64,000 nt of DNA, from NCBI RefSeq assembly GCF_958405655.1, contig NZ_CATYWO010000007.1, forward strand, positions 104,275 through 168,274, written 5' to 3'. Below, in pieces: positions 26,701 through 38,427 of this stretch (its first letter is position 1; each line of letters opens with the position of its first letter). The notes beneath the pieces were generated by a model. It searched no databases. It was not told the DNA's origin and was given only the letters and a program-made list of their open reading frames with translations. The stretch comes from Ralstonia condita. GTDB taxonomy: Bacteria > Pseudomonadota > Gammaproteobacteria > Burkholderiales > Burkholderiaceae. Position numbers and translations under genes: made by a program.

Positions 26701-27317
26701 TTCAGCAACTCCTCGATCTGCGCGACGGCTGCCTTGGTCACGAGCACCTTCTTGTAGTGCACGAGCGACAGCGGGTCGGCGTGACGCGGCTCAACCACGA
26801 GCACGTGCGCCAGGTTGCGCGATGCCAGGAAGAGGTTTTCGTCCAGGTTATCGGTAATCACGAGCACCGAATCCAGGCCCATGGCGCGGAACTTGTCGGC
26901 CAGCAGCTTGGTTTTGGGCGCGTCGACGGACAGGCTGTCAACGACGTTGATGCGACCTTCACGGGCAAGCTGCGAATAAATCGAGCGCATGCCGGCGCGG
27001 TACATCTTCTTGTTGACCTTCTGCGAGAAGTTTTCTTCCGGGCTGTTCGGGAAGATACGACCACCCCCGCGCCACAGCGGGGAGGAGCTCATACCTGCAC
27101 GGGCGCGGCCCGTACCCTTTTGACGCCACGGCTTCTTGGTCGTGTGCTTGACCTCTTCACGGTCCTTCTGCTTACGGTTACCGCTGCGAGCGTTGGCCTG
27201 ATAAGCGACGACGACTTGGTGAACGAGGGCTTCGTTGTAGTCACGGCCGAACACTTCCGGCGAGGCGGCAACGCCGGCGCCGAGTTGACCGTTGTCCTGG
27301 AGCAGCTTCAGTTCCAT
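26697..27317 (-). CDS. rplD: 50S ribosomal protein L4
   Basis: Tunnel protein; in E. coli also the repressor of the S10 operon. 206 aa with the basic loop WRQKGTGRARAGMSSSPLWRGGG that lines the exit tunnel. Follows rplC after 11 nt. Confidence 0.98.
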   Translation of the reverse strand: MELKLLQDNGQLGAGVAASPEVFGRDYNEALVHQVVVAYQANARSGNRKQKDREEVKHTTKKPWRQKGTGRARAGMSSSPLWRGGGRIFPNSPEENFSQKVNKKMYRAGMRSIYSQLAREGRINVVDSLSVDAPKTKLLADKFRAMGLDSVLVITDNLDENLFLASRNLAHVLVVEPRHADPLSLVHYKKVLVTKAAVAQIEELLK

Positions 27318-27328
27318 GCGTTCGCTCC

Positions 27329-27982
27329 TTATGCCTTCTTGGCGCGGGCCTTCACGGCCGGCGTGACGATGACTTGACCGCCCTTGGCGCCCGGAATCGC
27401 ACCCTTGACCAGCAGCAGCTTGCGCTCTGCGTCGATCTTGGCGATTTCCAGGTTCTGAACGGTACGGGTGACGTCACCCATGTGACCGGTCATGCGCTTA
27501 CCCGGGAACACGCGACCCGGATCCTGCGCCATACCGATCGAGCCCGGCACGTTGTGCGAGCGCGAGTTACCGTGCGAGGCGCGGCCCGACGAGAAGTGAT
27601 AACGCTTGATGGTACCGGCGTAGCCCTTACCAATCGTCACACCCTGGACGTCGATCTTTTGACCGACTTCGAACAGGTCGACGCTGATGTTCGCGCCAGG
27701 CTGGAATTCAGCGGCACGAGCGGCATCCACTCGGAATTCTTTGATGACTTCGCCCGCTTCCACGCCGGCTTTGGCGAGATGACCCGCCAGCGGCTTGGTG
27801 ACGCGGCTGGCGCGTCGGGTGCCGAAGGTGACTTGAACCGCGGTGTAACCGTCGGTCTCGTCCGTCTTGATTTGCGTCACGCGGTTGTCGCCGACCTCGA
27901 GCACGGTGACGGGAATCGAATCGCCGTCGTCCGTGAAAATACGGGTCATGCCAACCTTGCGACCTACAAGGCCAAGGCTCAT
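27329..27982 (-). CDS. rplC: 50S ribosomal protein L3
   Basis: Assembly-initiating protein near the peptidyl-transferase centre. 217 aa from the ATG at 27982 (MSLGLVGRKVGMTRIF), with GGAG upstream. Loop HFSSGRASHGNSRSHNVPGSIG includes the methylatable Gln region downstream. First gene after the 284-nt gap from rpsJ, probably with its own promoter. Confidence 0.98.
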   Translation of the reverse strand: MSLGLVGRKVGMTRIFTDDGDSIPVTVLEVGDNRVTQIKTDETDGYTAVQVTFGTRRASRVTKPLAGHLAKAGVEAGEVIKEFRVDAARAAEFQPGANISVDLFEVGQKIDVQGVTIGKGYAGTIKRYHFSSGRASHGNSRSHNVPGSIGMAQDPGRVFPGKRMTGHMGDVTRTVQNLEIAKIDAERKLLLVKGAIPGAKGGQVIVTPAVKARAKKA

Positions 27983-28113
27983 GGTTTGCTCCATTCCCAG
28001 CTGCGATTGGCCGGGGCTGATTGATACTACGAATCTTGAACTGGGCCGCGCCTAAAGAGACAGCGCGAGGCCAAATGGCCAGCCCACTCCCCCGACTAAA
28101 GGGGTAGCCCTAC

Positions 28114-28142
28114 AATATATCCGGGTTACGGACAATGTGCAA
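28114..28142 (-). promoter_or_regulatory. Candidate promoter for the rplC-rpsQ (S10) unit
   Basis: On minus, TTGCAC (28137-28142), a 17-nt spacer and TATATT (28114-28119). It lies just downstream of the rpsJ terminator and about 130 nt before rplC, so the S10 genes would have their own promoter after rpsJ. Confidence 0.5.
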
Positions 28143-28193
28143 GTGCGGGAGCTGAATACGCCCATCCGCGTGGCGTGAAGCGCAACACCGTGC

Positions 28194-28230
28194 CCGAAAA
28201 AGCAAAACGGCGAGCACTTGGCTCGCCGTT
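28194..28230 (-). terminator. Intrinsic terminator after rpsJ
   Basis: AACGGCGAGC (28206-28215) and GCTCGCCGTT (28221-28230) form a perfect 10-bp stem with a 5-nt loop. On minus the stem is followed by TTGCTTTTTCGG. Located between rpsJ and rplC. Confidence 0.85.
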
Positions 28231-28266
28231 CGCTCGTTGCCGGCACGAACCGGCAGCGTTGCAGAC

Positions 28267-28578
28267 TTATTGCAGCTTGATCTCGACGTCCACGCCAGCC
28301 GGCAGGTCCAGCTTCATCAGCGCGTCGACGGTCTTGTCGGTCGGATCGACGATGTCCATCAGGCGCTGGTGGGTGCGGATTTCGAACTGGTCGCGGCTGG
28401 TCTTGTTGACGTGCGGCGAACGCAGAACGTCGAAACGCTGGATGCGGGTCGGCAGGGGCACCGGGCCCTTGACGATCGCGCCCGTGCGCTTGGCGGTTTC
28501 AACGATTTCAGCAGCCGACTGGTCGATCAGGCGGTAGTCGAAAGCCTTCAGGCGGATACGGATCTTCTGGTTCTGCAT
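28267..28578 (-). CDS. rpsJ: 30S ribosomal protein S10 (NusE)
   Basis: Head protein and partner of NusB/NusG in antitermination. 103 aa, MQNQKIRIRLKAFDYRLIDQ, with PLPTRIQRFDVLRSPHVNKTS. Here it is followed by a strong terminator and preceded by tuf, so it looks like the last gene of the str unit rather than the first of S10. Confidence 0.98.
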   Translation of the reverse strand: MQNQKIRIRLKAFDYRLIDQSAAEIVETAKRTGAIVKGPVPLPTRIQRFDVLRSPHVNKTSRDQFEIRTHQRLMDIVDPTDKTVDALMKLDLPAGVDVEIKLQ

Positions 28579-28640
28579 GATGTTTCCTTAAAGAGCATGG
28601 CAGCAAAGCCGCCGATAAATTGAAAGAGCGATGCAACAGG

Positions 28641-28675
28641 CGATGCGCCGCTCCGTTTCCGGAAACAGCGCATCG
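28641..28675 (-). promoter_or_regulatory. Hairpin in the tuf-rpsJ gap
   Basis: CGATGCGC (28641-28648) pairs with GCGCATCG (28668-28675); inside lies the 12-bp palindrome GTTTCCGGAAAC (28655-28666). No U-run follows. It may be an RNA processing or regulatory element ahead of rpsJ. Confidence 0.45.
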
Positions 28676-28683
28676 ATCCGCCT

Positions 28684-29874
<1,191 letters not shown>

Positions 29875-29954
29875 GTCAGCTCCTCAATTCGGAATCAGCT
29901 AATTACTAGATTTGGATCGGGGCGGTCACACGTGCGACCGCCCAAACACGTTGA

Positions 29955-32066
<2,112 letters not shown>

Positions 32067-32180
32067 GATTAATCCTCAGATTCGTCAACGGGGCGCCGGC
32101 CCGTGGCCAAGCGCCCCTAATACAAATGGGCGAGATGTGCGCACACAGCCCGCCCAGCAACCAACAACGTCTCGCGTCGC

Positions 32181-32651
32181 TTAGAAGCGGAAGTGCGAGA
32201 ACGCCTTGTTGGCTTCAGCCATGCGGTGCACTTCGTCGCGCTTCTTCATGGCGCCGCCACGGCCTTCCGAGGCTTCGAGCAGCTCACCAGCCAGACGCAG
32301 GGCCATCGACTTCTCGCTGCGCTTCTTCGCAGCTTCCCGCAGCCAACGCATCGCCAATGCCAGACGACGCGACGGCCGGACTTCGACCGGCACCTGATAG
32401 TTGGCGCCACCAACACGACGGCTCTTCACTTCGACCACCGGCTTGATGTTGCCGATTGCCAGCGTGAACACCTCGATAGGCGCCTTGCCTGCTTTCTTTT
32501 CGATCTGGTCGAACGCACCGTAGACGATACGTTCAGCCACCGACTTCTTGCCGTCCAGCATCAGGACGTTCATGAACTTGGCGACTTCCACATTGCCGAA
32601 CTTCGGGTCCGGCAGAATTTCCCGCTTGGGGACTTCACGACGACGTGGCAT
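32181..32651 (-). CDS. rpsG: 30S ribosomal protein S7
   Basis: Head-assembly protein; in E. coli represses the str operon. 156 aa, MPRRREVPKREILPDPKFGN at the start and GGAMKKRDEVHRMAEANKAF near the end. Between rpsL and fusA. Confidence 0.98.
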   Translation of the reverse strand: MPRRREVPKREILPDPKFGNVEVAKFMNVLMLDGKKSVAERIVYGAFDQIEKKAGKAPIEVFTLAIGNIKPVVEVKSRRVGGANYQVPVEVRPSRRLALAMRWLREAAKKRSEKSMALRLAGELLEASEGRGGAMKKRDEVHRMAEANKAFSHFRF

Positions 32652-32837
32652 CTTCTTTCCTTCTCTGTTCAGTTGAGAACCGCTTCGGTTCTCCGGCCAC
32701 CAACTAGCTTGTCTTCCAACAATCTGAGCCGGGTGACCACTTACTCGACGGTGCCAGTGCGGTCAAAAAACGCACCGTTGTACCGCCTGCTCATGACAAG
32801 ACCGTGACCGCAAAAGCGGCGCGATCTCACTGACGAC

Positions 32838-33215
32838 TTAGGCCGCCTTCGGACGCTTCGCGCCGTACTTCGAACGCGCTTGCTTACGATCCTTGACGCC
32901 TTGCAGGTCAAGGGAGCCGCGCACGATGTGGTAACGCACACCCGGCAAGTCCTTCACACGGCCGCCGCGGATCAGCACGACGCTGTGTTCTTGCAGGTTG
33001 TGGCCTTCACCGCCGATGTACGAAATGACTTCGAAACCGTTGGTCAGGCGCACCTTGGCGACCTTACGCAGTGCCGAGTTCGGCTTCTTCGGCGTCGTGG
33101 TGTACACGCGGGTGCACACGCCGCGACGCTGCGGGCAGTTCTCAAGTGCCGGGCTCTTGCTCTTCAGCTTTTCCGAGACGCGGGGCTTGCGAACCAGTTG
33201 ATTGATGGTTGGCAT
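32838..33215 (-). CDS. rpsL: 30S ribosomal protein S12
   Basis: Decoding-centre protein. 125 aa. The two lysines where streptomycin-resistance changes occur are both wild type: Lys43 in TPKKPNS and Lys88 in GRVKDLPGVRYH. First gene of the str operon, downstream of a near-consensus promoter and two leader hairpins. Confidence 0.98.
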   Translation of the reverse strand: MPTINQLVRKPRVSEKLKSKSPALENCPQRRGVCTRVYTTTPKKPNSALRKVAKVRLTNGFEVISYIGGEGHNLQEHSVVLIRGGRVKDLPGVRYHIVRGSLDLQGVKDRKQARSKYGAKRPKAA

Positions 33216-33249
33216 TGTTCAATCCAGCTTGGTTTTTGAAAAATCGCCG

Positions 33250-33283
33250 GTTCACATAACGTGAACGCCTCATTAGTGAGGCG
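33250..33283 (-). promoter_or_regulatory. Two tandem hairpins in the rpsL leader
   Basis: GTTCAC/GTGAAC (33250-33255 with 33261-33266) and CGCCTCA/TGAGGCG (33266-33272 with 33277-33283) sit next to each other about 35 nt before rpsL. Possible leader regulation or mRNA protection; role unknown. Confidence 0.5.
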
Positions 33284-33451
33284 GACGGCGCAATCGGGTT
33301 TTATGGAAGTGGCGAGCAGAACGCTCTGAAGGAAGGACCTGCGGGAACAGATCAAGACCAAAGAGCGCGAGCCCGTCTGGTTCAGATGTCTTGCACAGCG
33401 CTTTGCCGGGCATGGACGTGCGAAACCAGAAGCCAAAAACTCGAATCTGGC

Positions 33452-33480
33452 ACTATAGCGGCCCGTATTGCAAGCGTCAA
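33452..33480 (-). promoter_or_regulatory. Promoter of the str operon
   Basis: TTGACG (33475-33480), a 17-nt spacer and TATAGT (33452-33457) on minus, 5/6 matches to each sigma-70 element. Transcription would start about 230 nt before rpsL. The rest of the 298-nt gap holds only the leader hairpins. Confidence 0.78.
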
Positions 33481-33513
33481 GCGCGCTTCCAGTCTGGCGA
33501 TGCGGGCAATAGA

Positions 33514-34773
33514 TTAGCAGCGGCGCGGTGTGGCGCCGATGGCACGCGCCGCGCTGGCCGGCCATACGAAGACGAGTGCAGCAGTCACCACAAAACCAAG
33601 CGCGAGGACGGATACGCCGATCCAGCCGGCCCGAGCCCAAGTCACTCCGGCCAAACCGCCGCCTGCCGCCGCACCAAAGAAAAACGCCCCTGTATACAGG
33701 CCATTCACACGCCCCCGGATCTCGGGGGACAGCGTGTTGACCATGTAGCGGCCGAGCGCCTGGTCGCCGATGGCGCCGAAGTCGAGCAGCAGCGCCGCTG
33801 CTACCAACATCGCCAACATGGCGGGGACGCTGAGGCCCGGCAACAGTGCCGAAGCCAGCGCTAACAGCAAACCCGTCGCCGCACTGCCGTGCGCGAGCAG
33901 CGTACCCACGCGCACCAAGCCGCGATCGGCCAGCCGCCCGGCGATGGGCGCGGCCACGACCCCAGCCGCGCCGCACAGCGCAAAGATGCCGATGCCGTTC
34001 TGCGAAAGATGGAATGGCGCTGCCGCCAGCCGCAGTGCGACAGCCGTCCAGAACAACGTGAACGCGGCCATCAGCAAGGCCTGGGTGGCGGCGCGGCGGC
34101 GCAACAACGGTTCGCTACGCAGCAGCCGCCCGTACGAGCCCAGCAGTGCCCCGTACGACAGCGCGCGCGGCGGCACGAAGGTCGGCATCACGCGCGGCAG
34201 GAAGACAGCCAGCACGGCAATCGCCACCGCCGATGCGCCGTAGAACGCCCGCCAGCCCCACTGCGCAGCGATCAGGCTGGCCGCCGGGCGCGAAAGGAGG
34301 ATGCCCAGGTTCAGGCCGATCATGATGTCGCCGAGCACGCGCCCGCGCCGGTGGTCTGCGGCGAGGCGCCCCGCCAGCGCAATCAGCATCTGAATGACGG
34401 TCGACGTGAGGCCGATGGCGAAGGCAGCCAGCATCAGCACTTGGCCGCTATGCGCGACAGTGGTCAGCGCCAGCGAAGCCACCGCGCCCCATAGGGTGCG
34501 CGAGGCGAGCGTGCGGTTGTCCTGCAGGTCGGTCAGCGGCATCAGGAGCAAGAGGCCGATGCCATAGCCGATAAGGGTGGCGGTCACCAGCAGCCCCGTG
34601 GCGGCCGTGGTCCAGCCGATGCTCGCGGCGATCTCGGCAACGAGTGGCTGGATGCCGAACAGGTTGATGACGATGAGCCCGACAGCGGCGGCAAACAAGG
34701 GCGTGGCGCCGTCGGGGAGCCGATCGGCGGGTGGCGGGCTGGAAACGGCAACGGCAGGCGCTTCGGTAGTCAT
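33514..34773 (-). CDS. MFS transporter, putative drug/metabolite exporter
   Basis: 419-aa major facilitator superfamily protein with about 12 hydrophobic helices and the loop LMPLTDLQDNRTL between TM2 and TM3, a variant of motif A. A second such loop, AGRLADRGLVRVG, begins the C-terminal half. Closest in style to the DHA1-type exporters. It is divergent from a LysR-family regulator, which probably controls it. The substrate cannot be told from sequence. Confidence 0.85.
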   Translation of the reverse strand: MTTEAPAVAVSSPPPADRLPDGATPLFAAAVGLIVINLFGIQPLVAEIAASIGWTTAATGLLVTATLIGYGIGLLLLMPLTDLQDNRTLASRTLWGAVASLALTTVAHSGQVLMLAAFAIGLTSTVIQMLIALAGRLAADHRRGRVLGDIMIGLNLGILLSRPAASLIAAQWGWRAFYGASAVAIAVLAVFLPRVMPTFVPPRALSYGALLGSYGRLLRSEPLLRRRAATQALLMAAFTLFWTAVALRLAAAPFHLSQNGIGIFALCGAAGVVAAPIAGRLADRGLVRVGTLLAHGSAATGLLLALASALLPGLSVPAMLAMLVAAALLLDFGAIGDQALGRYMVNTLSPEIRGRVNGLYTGAFFFGAAAGGGLAGVTWARAGWIGVSVLALGFVVTAALVFVWPASAARAIGATPRRC

Positions 34774-34847
34774 GATGAGCAGGACGAAGGATCGGAGTGC
34801 CCATCGTAGCCAGCCGATTCGCGCAGATTAAGGTAGCCTCTGGCACG

Positions 34848-34874
34848 ATATTGTTTCCAAAAGCGCGCAAATAT
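34848..34874. promoter_or_regulatory. Candidate LysR operator in the MFS/LysR divergent gap
   Basis: Short dyad ATATT (34848-34852) and AATAT (34870-34874) in the 99-bp gap between the divergent genes, AT-rich against a GC-rich background. It overlaps the lysR start codon. Only a suggestion. Confidence 0.25.
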
Positions 34875-35793
34875 GGACCAGCTTTCTGACGTGGCGATCT
34901 TCGTACAGGTGGTGGAGCGCGGCAGCCTGTCGGCGGCGGCGGATGCGATGGGGATGTCGCGCGGTGTGATCAGTAAGGCGCTGGCGCGGCTGGAGGCGCG
35001 GCTGCAGACGCGTCTGCTGCAACGGACAACGCGGCGCCTGTCGCTCACCGAAGCGGGCGCGGCGTTCTTCGAAAAAAGCCGCGAAGGACTGGCGCTCGTT
35101 GATGCGGCAGAGCAGGCCGTGACCGCGTTACGCGACGAGGCGCGCGGCACGCTGCGGGTGTCAGCGCCGGCCTCGTTTGCAGTGACATTGCTGGCGCCGC
35201 TGTTGGGCGCATTCCAGGCGCGCTACCCTGCCGTGCAGATCGATCTGGACATGAACGACCGCTACGCCGATCTTGTCGCCGGGCGCATCGACGTGGCGAT
35301 CCGCATTGGCATGCTGGAGGACTCATCGCTGGTGGCGCGGCGGCTGGCGAGTTGCGCGCACGCCATCTACGGGGCGCCGTCGTATTTTCGCGAGCGTGGC
35401 ATTCCGCAGTCGCCGGAGGATTTGCGCAACCACAACTGCCTGGTCTACGCCAATTACGACGGGCCGCACGACTGGGTGCTGACGGACGCCGCGGGCCAGC
35501 GCCACATCGCCCACGTGAATGGTTCGATGCTGGCCAACAACAGCCTCGTGCTGCGCGAGGCGGCGCGTTCAGGGCTGGGCGTTTCGCTGGGGCCGGCGTA
35601 TCTGGTGCGCGACGATATTGCGGCCGGCCGGCTGCAGGCGGTGCTGACGGACTACACGGCGCGGGAGGTGCCGCTGCACGCCGTGTTCACACAACGTGTC
35701 CACCTGCTGCCGAAGGTGCGGGCGTTTGTCGATTTTCTGGGCGATCACCTGAGCCGCACCGGCGTGATGGGGCCATTGCCGCTGTCCGCTTAG
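34873..35793 (+). CDS. LysR-family transcriptional regulator
   Basis: 306-aa regulator: N-terminal winged helix-turn-helix (VVERGSLSAAADAMGMSRGV, about residues 12-31, and LQRTTRRLSLTEAG) and a C-terminal substrate-binding domain (from about residue 90). Divergent from the MFS exporter, the common arrangement for a LysR protein and its target. Its TAG stop overlaps the recQ stop by 3-4 nt. No clear Shine-Dalgarno precedes the ATG. Confidence 0.92.
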   Translation: MDQLSDVAIFVQVVERGSLSAAADAMGMSRGVISKALARLEARLQTRLLQRTTRRLSLTEAGAAFFEKSREGLALVDAAEQAVTALRDEARGTLRVSAPASFAVTLLAPLLGAFQARYPAVQIDLDMNDRYADLVAGRIDVAIRIGMLEDSSLVARRLASCAHAIYGAPSYFRERGIPQSPEDLRNHNCLVYANYDGPHDWVLTDAAGQRHIAHVNGSMLANNSLVLREAARSGLGVSLGPAYLVRDDIAAGRLQAVLTDYTAREVPLHAVFTQRVHLLPKVRAFVDFLGDHLSRTGVMGPLPLSA

Positions 35794-37703
35794 ACTTGCT
35801 CGCGGCATTTCTCCAGCACGTCGAGCAGCGCCTGGCCGTAGCGGTCCAGCTTGGCCATGCCGATACCGGGCAACTCGCCGAGCGCTTCGCGCGAATCCGG
35901 ATCGGTCTCGGCGATGCGCGCGAGCGTGGCGTCGTGGAAGATCACATATGCCGGCACACTGTGCTCACGCGCGGCCTGCGTCCGCCAGGCACGCAACGCC
36001 TGCCAGCGCACCTGCGCCTCGGCGGAAAGCTCGGCGGCCGGATCGGCGCGACGCTCCTTCTTCGCGGACGACGAAGACGCACCACGTACCTTCTCGACCT
36101 GACGACGCAGGATCACCGACTGCGCGCCCTTGAGCACGGGGCGGGCCGCGTCGGTCAGGATCAGTGCGCCGTGGCCGCCGTGATCCACCGCAAACAAGCC
36201 CTGCGCGACCAACTGTCGGAACACGCCGCGCCACGCGGCTTCTGACAAATCGCTGCCGATGCCGAAGGTCGACAGCGTCTCGTGATGCCACTGCTTGACG
36301 CGCTCGGTCGCGTTGCCCCGCAGGATGTCGATGAGTTGTCCCGCGCCAAAGCTCACGCGGCTGGCCTGCTGGACGCGGTATGCGCAAGACAGCGCCATCT
36401 GCGCCTCGCGCGTGGCGTCCCACGTTTGCGGCGGCGTCAGGCACGTATCGCAGTTGCCGCACGGCTGGCTGCTTTCGCCAAAGTAAGCAAGCAGCGCCAC
36501 ACGGCGGCAGCTTGCGGCTTCGCACAGGCCGAGCAGCGCTTCGAGCTTGGCGGTTGAGACGCGCTTGTGCACATCGTCCGCATCGGACTCATCGATCATG
36601 CGGCGCTGCTGCACCACGTCAGACAAGCCATACGCCATCCACGCGTTGGCGGGCATGCCGTCGCGGCCTGCGCGGCCGGTTTCCTGGTAATAACCTTCGA
36701 GGCTCTTGGGCAAATCGAGGTGCGCAACGAAGCGGACGTCCGGCTTGTCGATGCCCATGCCAAAGGCGATGGTCGCCACCATGACGACGCCCTCCTCCTT
36801 GCGGAAGATCGCCTGATGGCGGGCGCGCACTTCGGAGTCCATCCCGGCGTGATACGGCAGCGCGCGGATGCCCTGCTCGGCCAGCCACTGCGCGGTCTCC
36901 TCCACCTTCTTGCGCGACAGGCAGTAGACGATGCCGGCGTCGCAGGTGTCACCGTCCATGTGTTCGGCGCGAATGAAGCGCAGCAGCTGCTGGCGCGCGC
37001 TGTCCTTCTCGACGATGGTGTAGCGGATGTTCGGGCGATCGAAGCTGGAGAGGAAGACGCGCGCGTCCGTCAGTGCCAGCCGTTCAACGATCTCGTCGCG
37101 GGTGACGGCATCGGCCGTGGCGGTGAGCGCAATGCGAGGCACGTGCGGGAATCGCTCGTGCAGCACGGAAAGCTGGATGTACTCGGGCCGGAAATCGTGC
37201 CCCCATTGCGACACGCAGTGCGCTTCGTCGATGGCGAACAGGCCAATGCGCGATCGCTCAAGCAGCTCGAGGAAGCGCGGCGTCATCAACCGCTCGGGCG
37301 CCACGTAGACGAGATCCAGCCGCCCCGCCGCCAGATCGCGCTCGACCTGCGCTGCCTCGGCGCCCGTCAGCGCAGAGTTGAGGTATGCGGCGCGCACGCC
37401 GGCCTCTTCCAGCGCGGCCACCTGATCCTGCATCAGCGCGATCAGCGGCGACACGACAATACCGGCGCCCTGCCCGCGCCGGTGCCGTACGAGCGCCGGG
37501 ATCTGATAGCAGAGCGATTTGCCACCGCCGGTGGGCATCAGCACGAGGCAATCGCCGCCATCCGCCACGTGGGCGACGATCTCCGCCTGCGGGCCGCGGA
37601 AGGCGCTGTAGCCGAACACATCGTGCAGCACTGCATGCGTGGCGGCGGCGGTGTCCTCGGGCAGCGCCTGCAGCGCGTGGTCTATGGCGGGGGAGTCGTA
37701 CAT
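35790..37703 (-). CDS. recQ: ATP-dependent DNA helicase RecQ
   Basis: 3'-5' helicase of the RecF recombination pathway. 637 aa from the ATG at 37703 (MYDSPAIDHALQ); the frame is open for 85 codons upstream but that part is low-complexity and unlike RecQ. Walker A LMPTGGGKSLCYQ at about 55-67, DEAH box AIDEAHCVSQWGHD, the zinc-binding cysteines of the RQC domain (CRRVALLAYFGE then CGNCDTC) and a C-terminal HRDC domain are all seen. Converges on lysR with overlapping stops. Confidence 0.95.
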   Translation of the reverse strand: MYDSPAIDHALQALPEDTAAATHAVLHDVFGYSAFRGPQAEIVAHVADGGDCLVLMPTGGGKSLCYQIPALVRHRRGQGAGIVVSPLIALMQDQVAALEEAGVRAAYLNSALTGAEAAQVERDLAAGRLDLVYVAPERLMTPRFLELLERSRIGLFAIDEAHCVSQWGHDFRPEYIQLSVLHERFPHVPRIALTATADAVTRDEIVERLALTDARVFLSSFDRPNIRYTIVEKDSARQQLLRFIRAEHMDGDTCDAGIVYCLSRKKVEETAQWLAEQGIRALPYHAGMDSEVRARHQAIFRKEEGVVMVATIAFGMGIDKPDVRFVAHLDLPKSLEGYYQETGRAGRDGMPANAWMAYGLSDVVQQRRMIDESDADDVHKRVSTAKLEALLGLCEAASCRRVALLAYFGESSQPCGNCDTCLTPPQTWDATREAQMALSCAYRVQQASRVSFGAGQLIDILRGNATERVKQWHHETLSTFGIGSDLSEAAWRGVFRQLVAQGLFAVDHGGHGALILTDAARPVLKGAQSVILRRQVEKVRGASSSSAKKERRADPAAELSAEAQVRWQALRAWRTQAAREHSVPAYVIFHDATLARIAETDPDSREALGELPGIGMAKLDRYGQALLDVLEKCREQV

Positions 37704-37815
37704 CGGGGCGGCGGGTGCGCGCGGTGTCACGCGCGGGCTGGGCGAAACCGCTATTGTGACAAACCCCGCCGCAGGGTGGTCAATCAGGACAGTCGGATTG
37801 TCGGCAACGCCGCCG

Positions 37816-38406
37816 TCAGACCTTGCGTGCAACGATGCGATGGATCGTCCGCCCCGACGACTGGCTGACGGCCGCCTCGTCAAAGACGAGTTCGGTGCCG
37901 GCCAGCGCCTGGCGCACAGGTGCCGCATCGAACGACGTGAACAGCCGGCCGCGTCCATCGCGCTGATCGGCCTCAGGCGTGACCCGCCAACTCAGGTACA
38001 GCGTGCCCTCCTGGCGCAGCAACGACACCAGGCGCTCCACCGCCGCACCAATCTGCTCGGGCGGCAAATGCATGATGACGGTCTCGCAGAGGACGTTGTC
38101 GAACGCGCCTTCGGCAATACCGACCAACTCGGGCAGCAGCGCCTGCCGGAAGGACAGCCCTGGATACTGCTCCCGCGCCGCTTCCAGCAACCCCGCCGAG
38201 GCGTCGTAGCCGACAGCCGGATACCCGTTGGCGTTGAGCCACGCCACCTCGCGGCCCGCGCCGCAGCCGATGTCGGCGGTGGCGCCGCCCGCCTTGAACT
38301 CGCGGCGCAGCAACGCGTACAGGTCTTCAGGCGCGGGCTGCTCGCGCCACTCCTGCGCGAAAGCCTCAGCAAGGGTGTCGTAGGCGGCAACGGTTTGCGT
38401 ATCCAT
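37816..38406 (-). CDS. Class I SAM-dependent methyltransferase
   Basis: 196-aa protein with the SAM-binding motif I ADIGCGAGREVAWL (about residues 43-56), acidic motif II GYDASAGLL and a motif IV-like CETVIMHLPPEQ. The substrate is not evident. It starts 20 nt after the DUF2135 gene and could be cotranscribed with the alpha-2-macroglobulin cluster, though it is not part of that cluster in E. coli. Confidence 0.85.
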   Translation of the reverse strand: MDTQTVAAYDTLAEAFAQEWREQPAPEDLYALLRREFKAGGATADIGCGAGREVAWLNANGYPAVGYDASAGLLEAAREQYPGLSFRQALLPELVGIAEGAFDNVLCETVIMHLPPEQIGAAVERLVSLLRQEGTLYLSWRVTPEADQRDGRGRLFTSFDAAPVRQALAGTELVFDEAAVSQSSGRTIHRIVARKV

Positions 38407-38427
38407 GGCGGCTCCGAAAGCGTGTGG

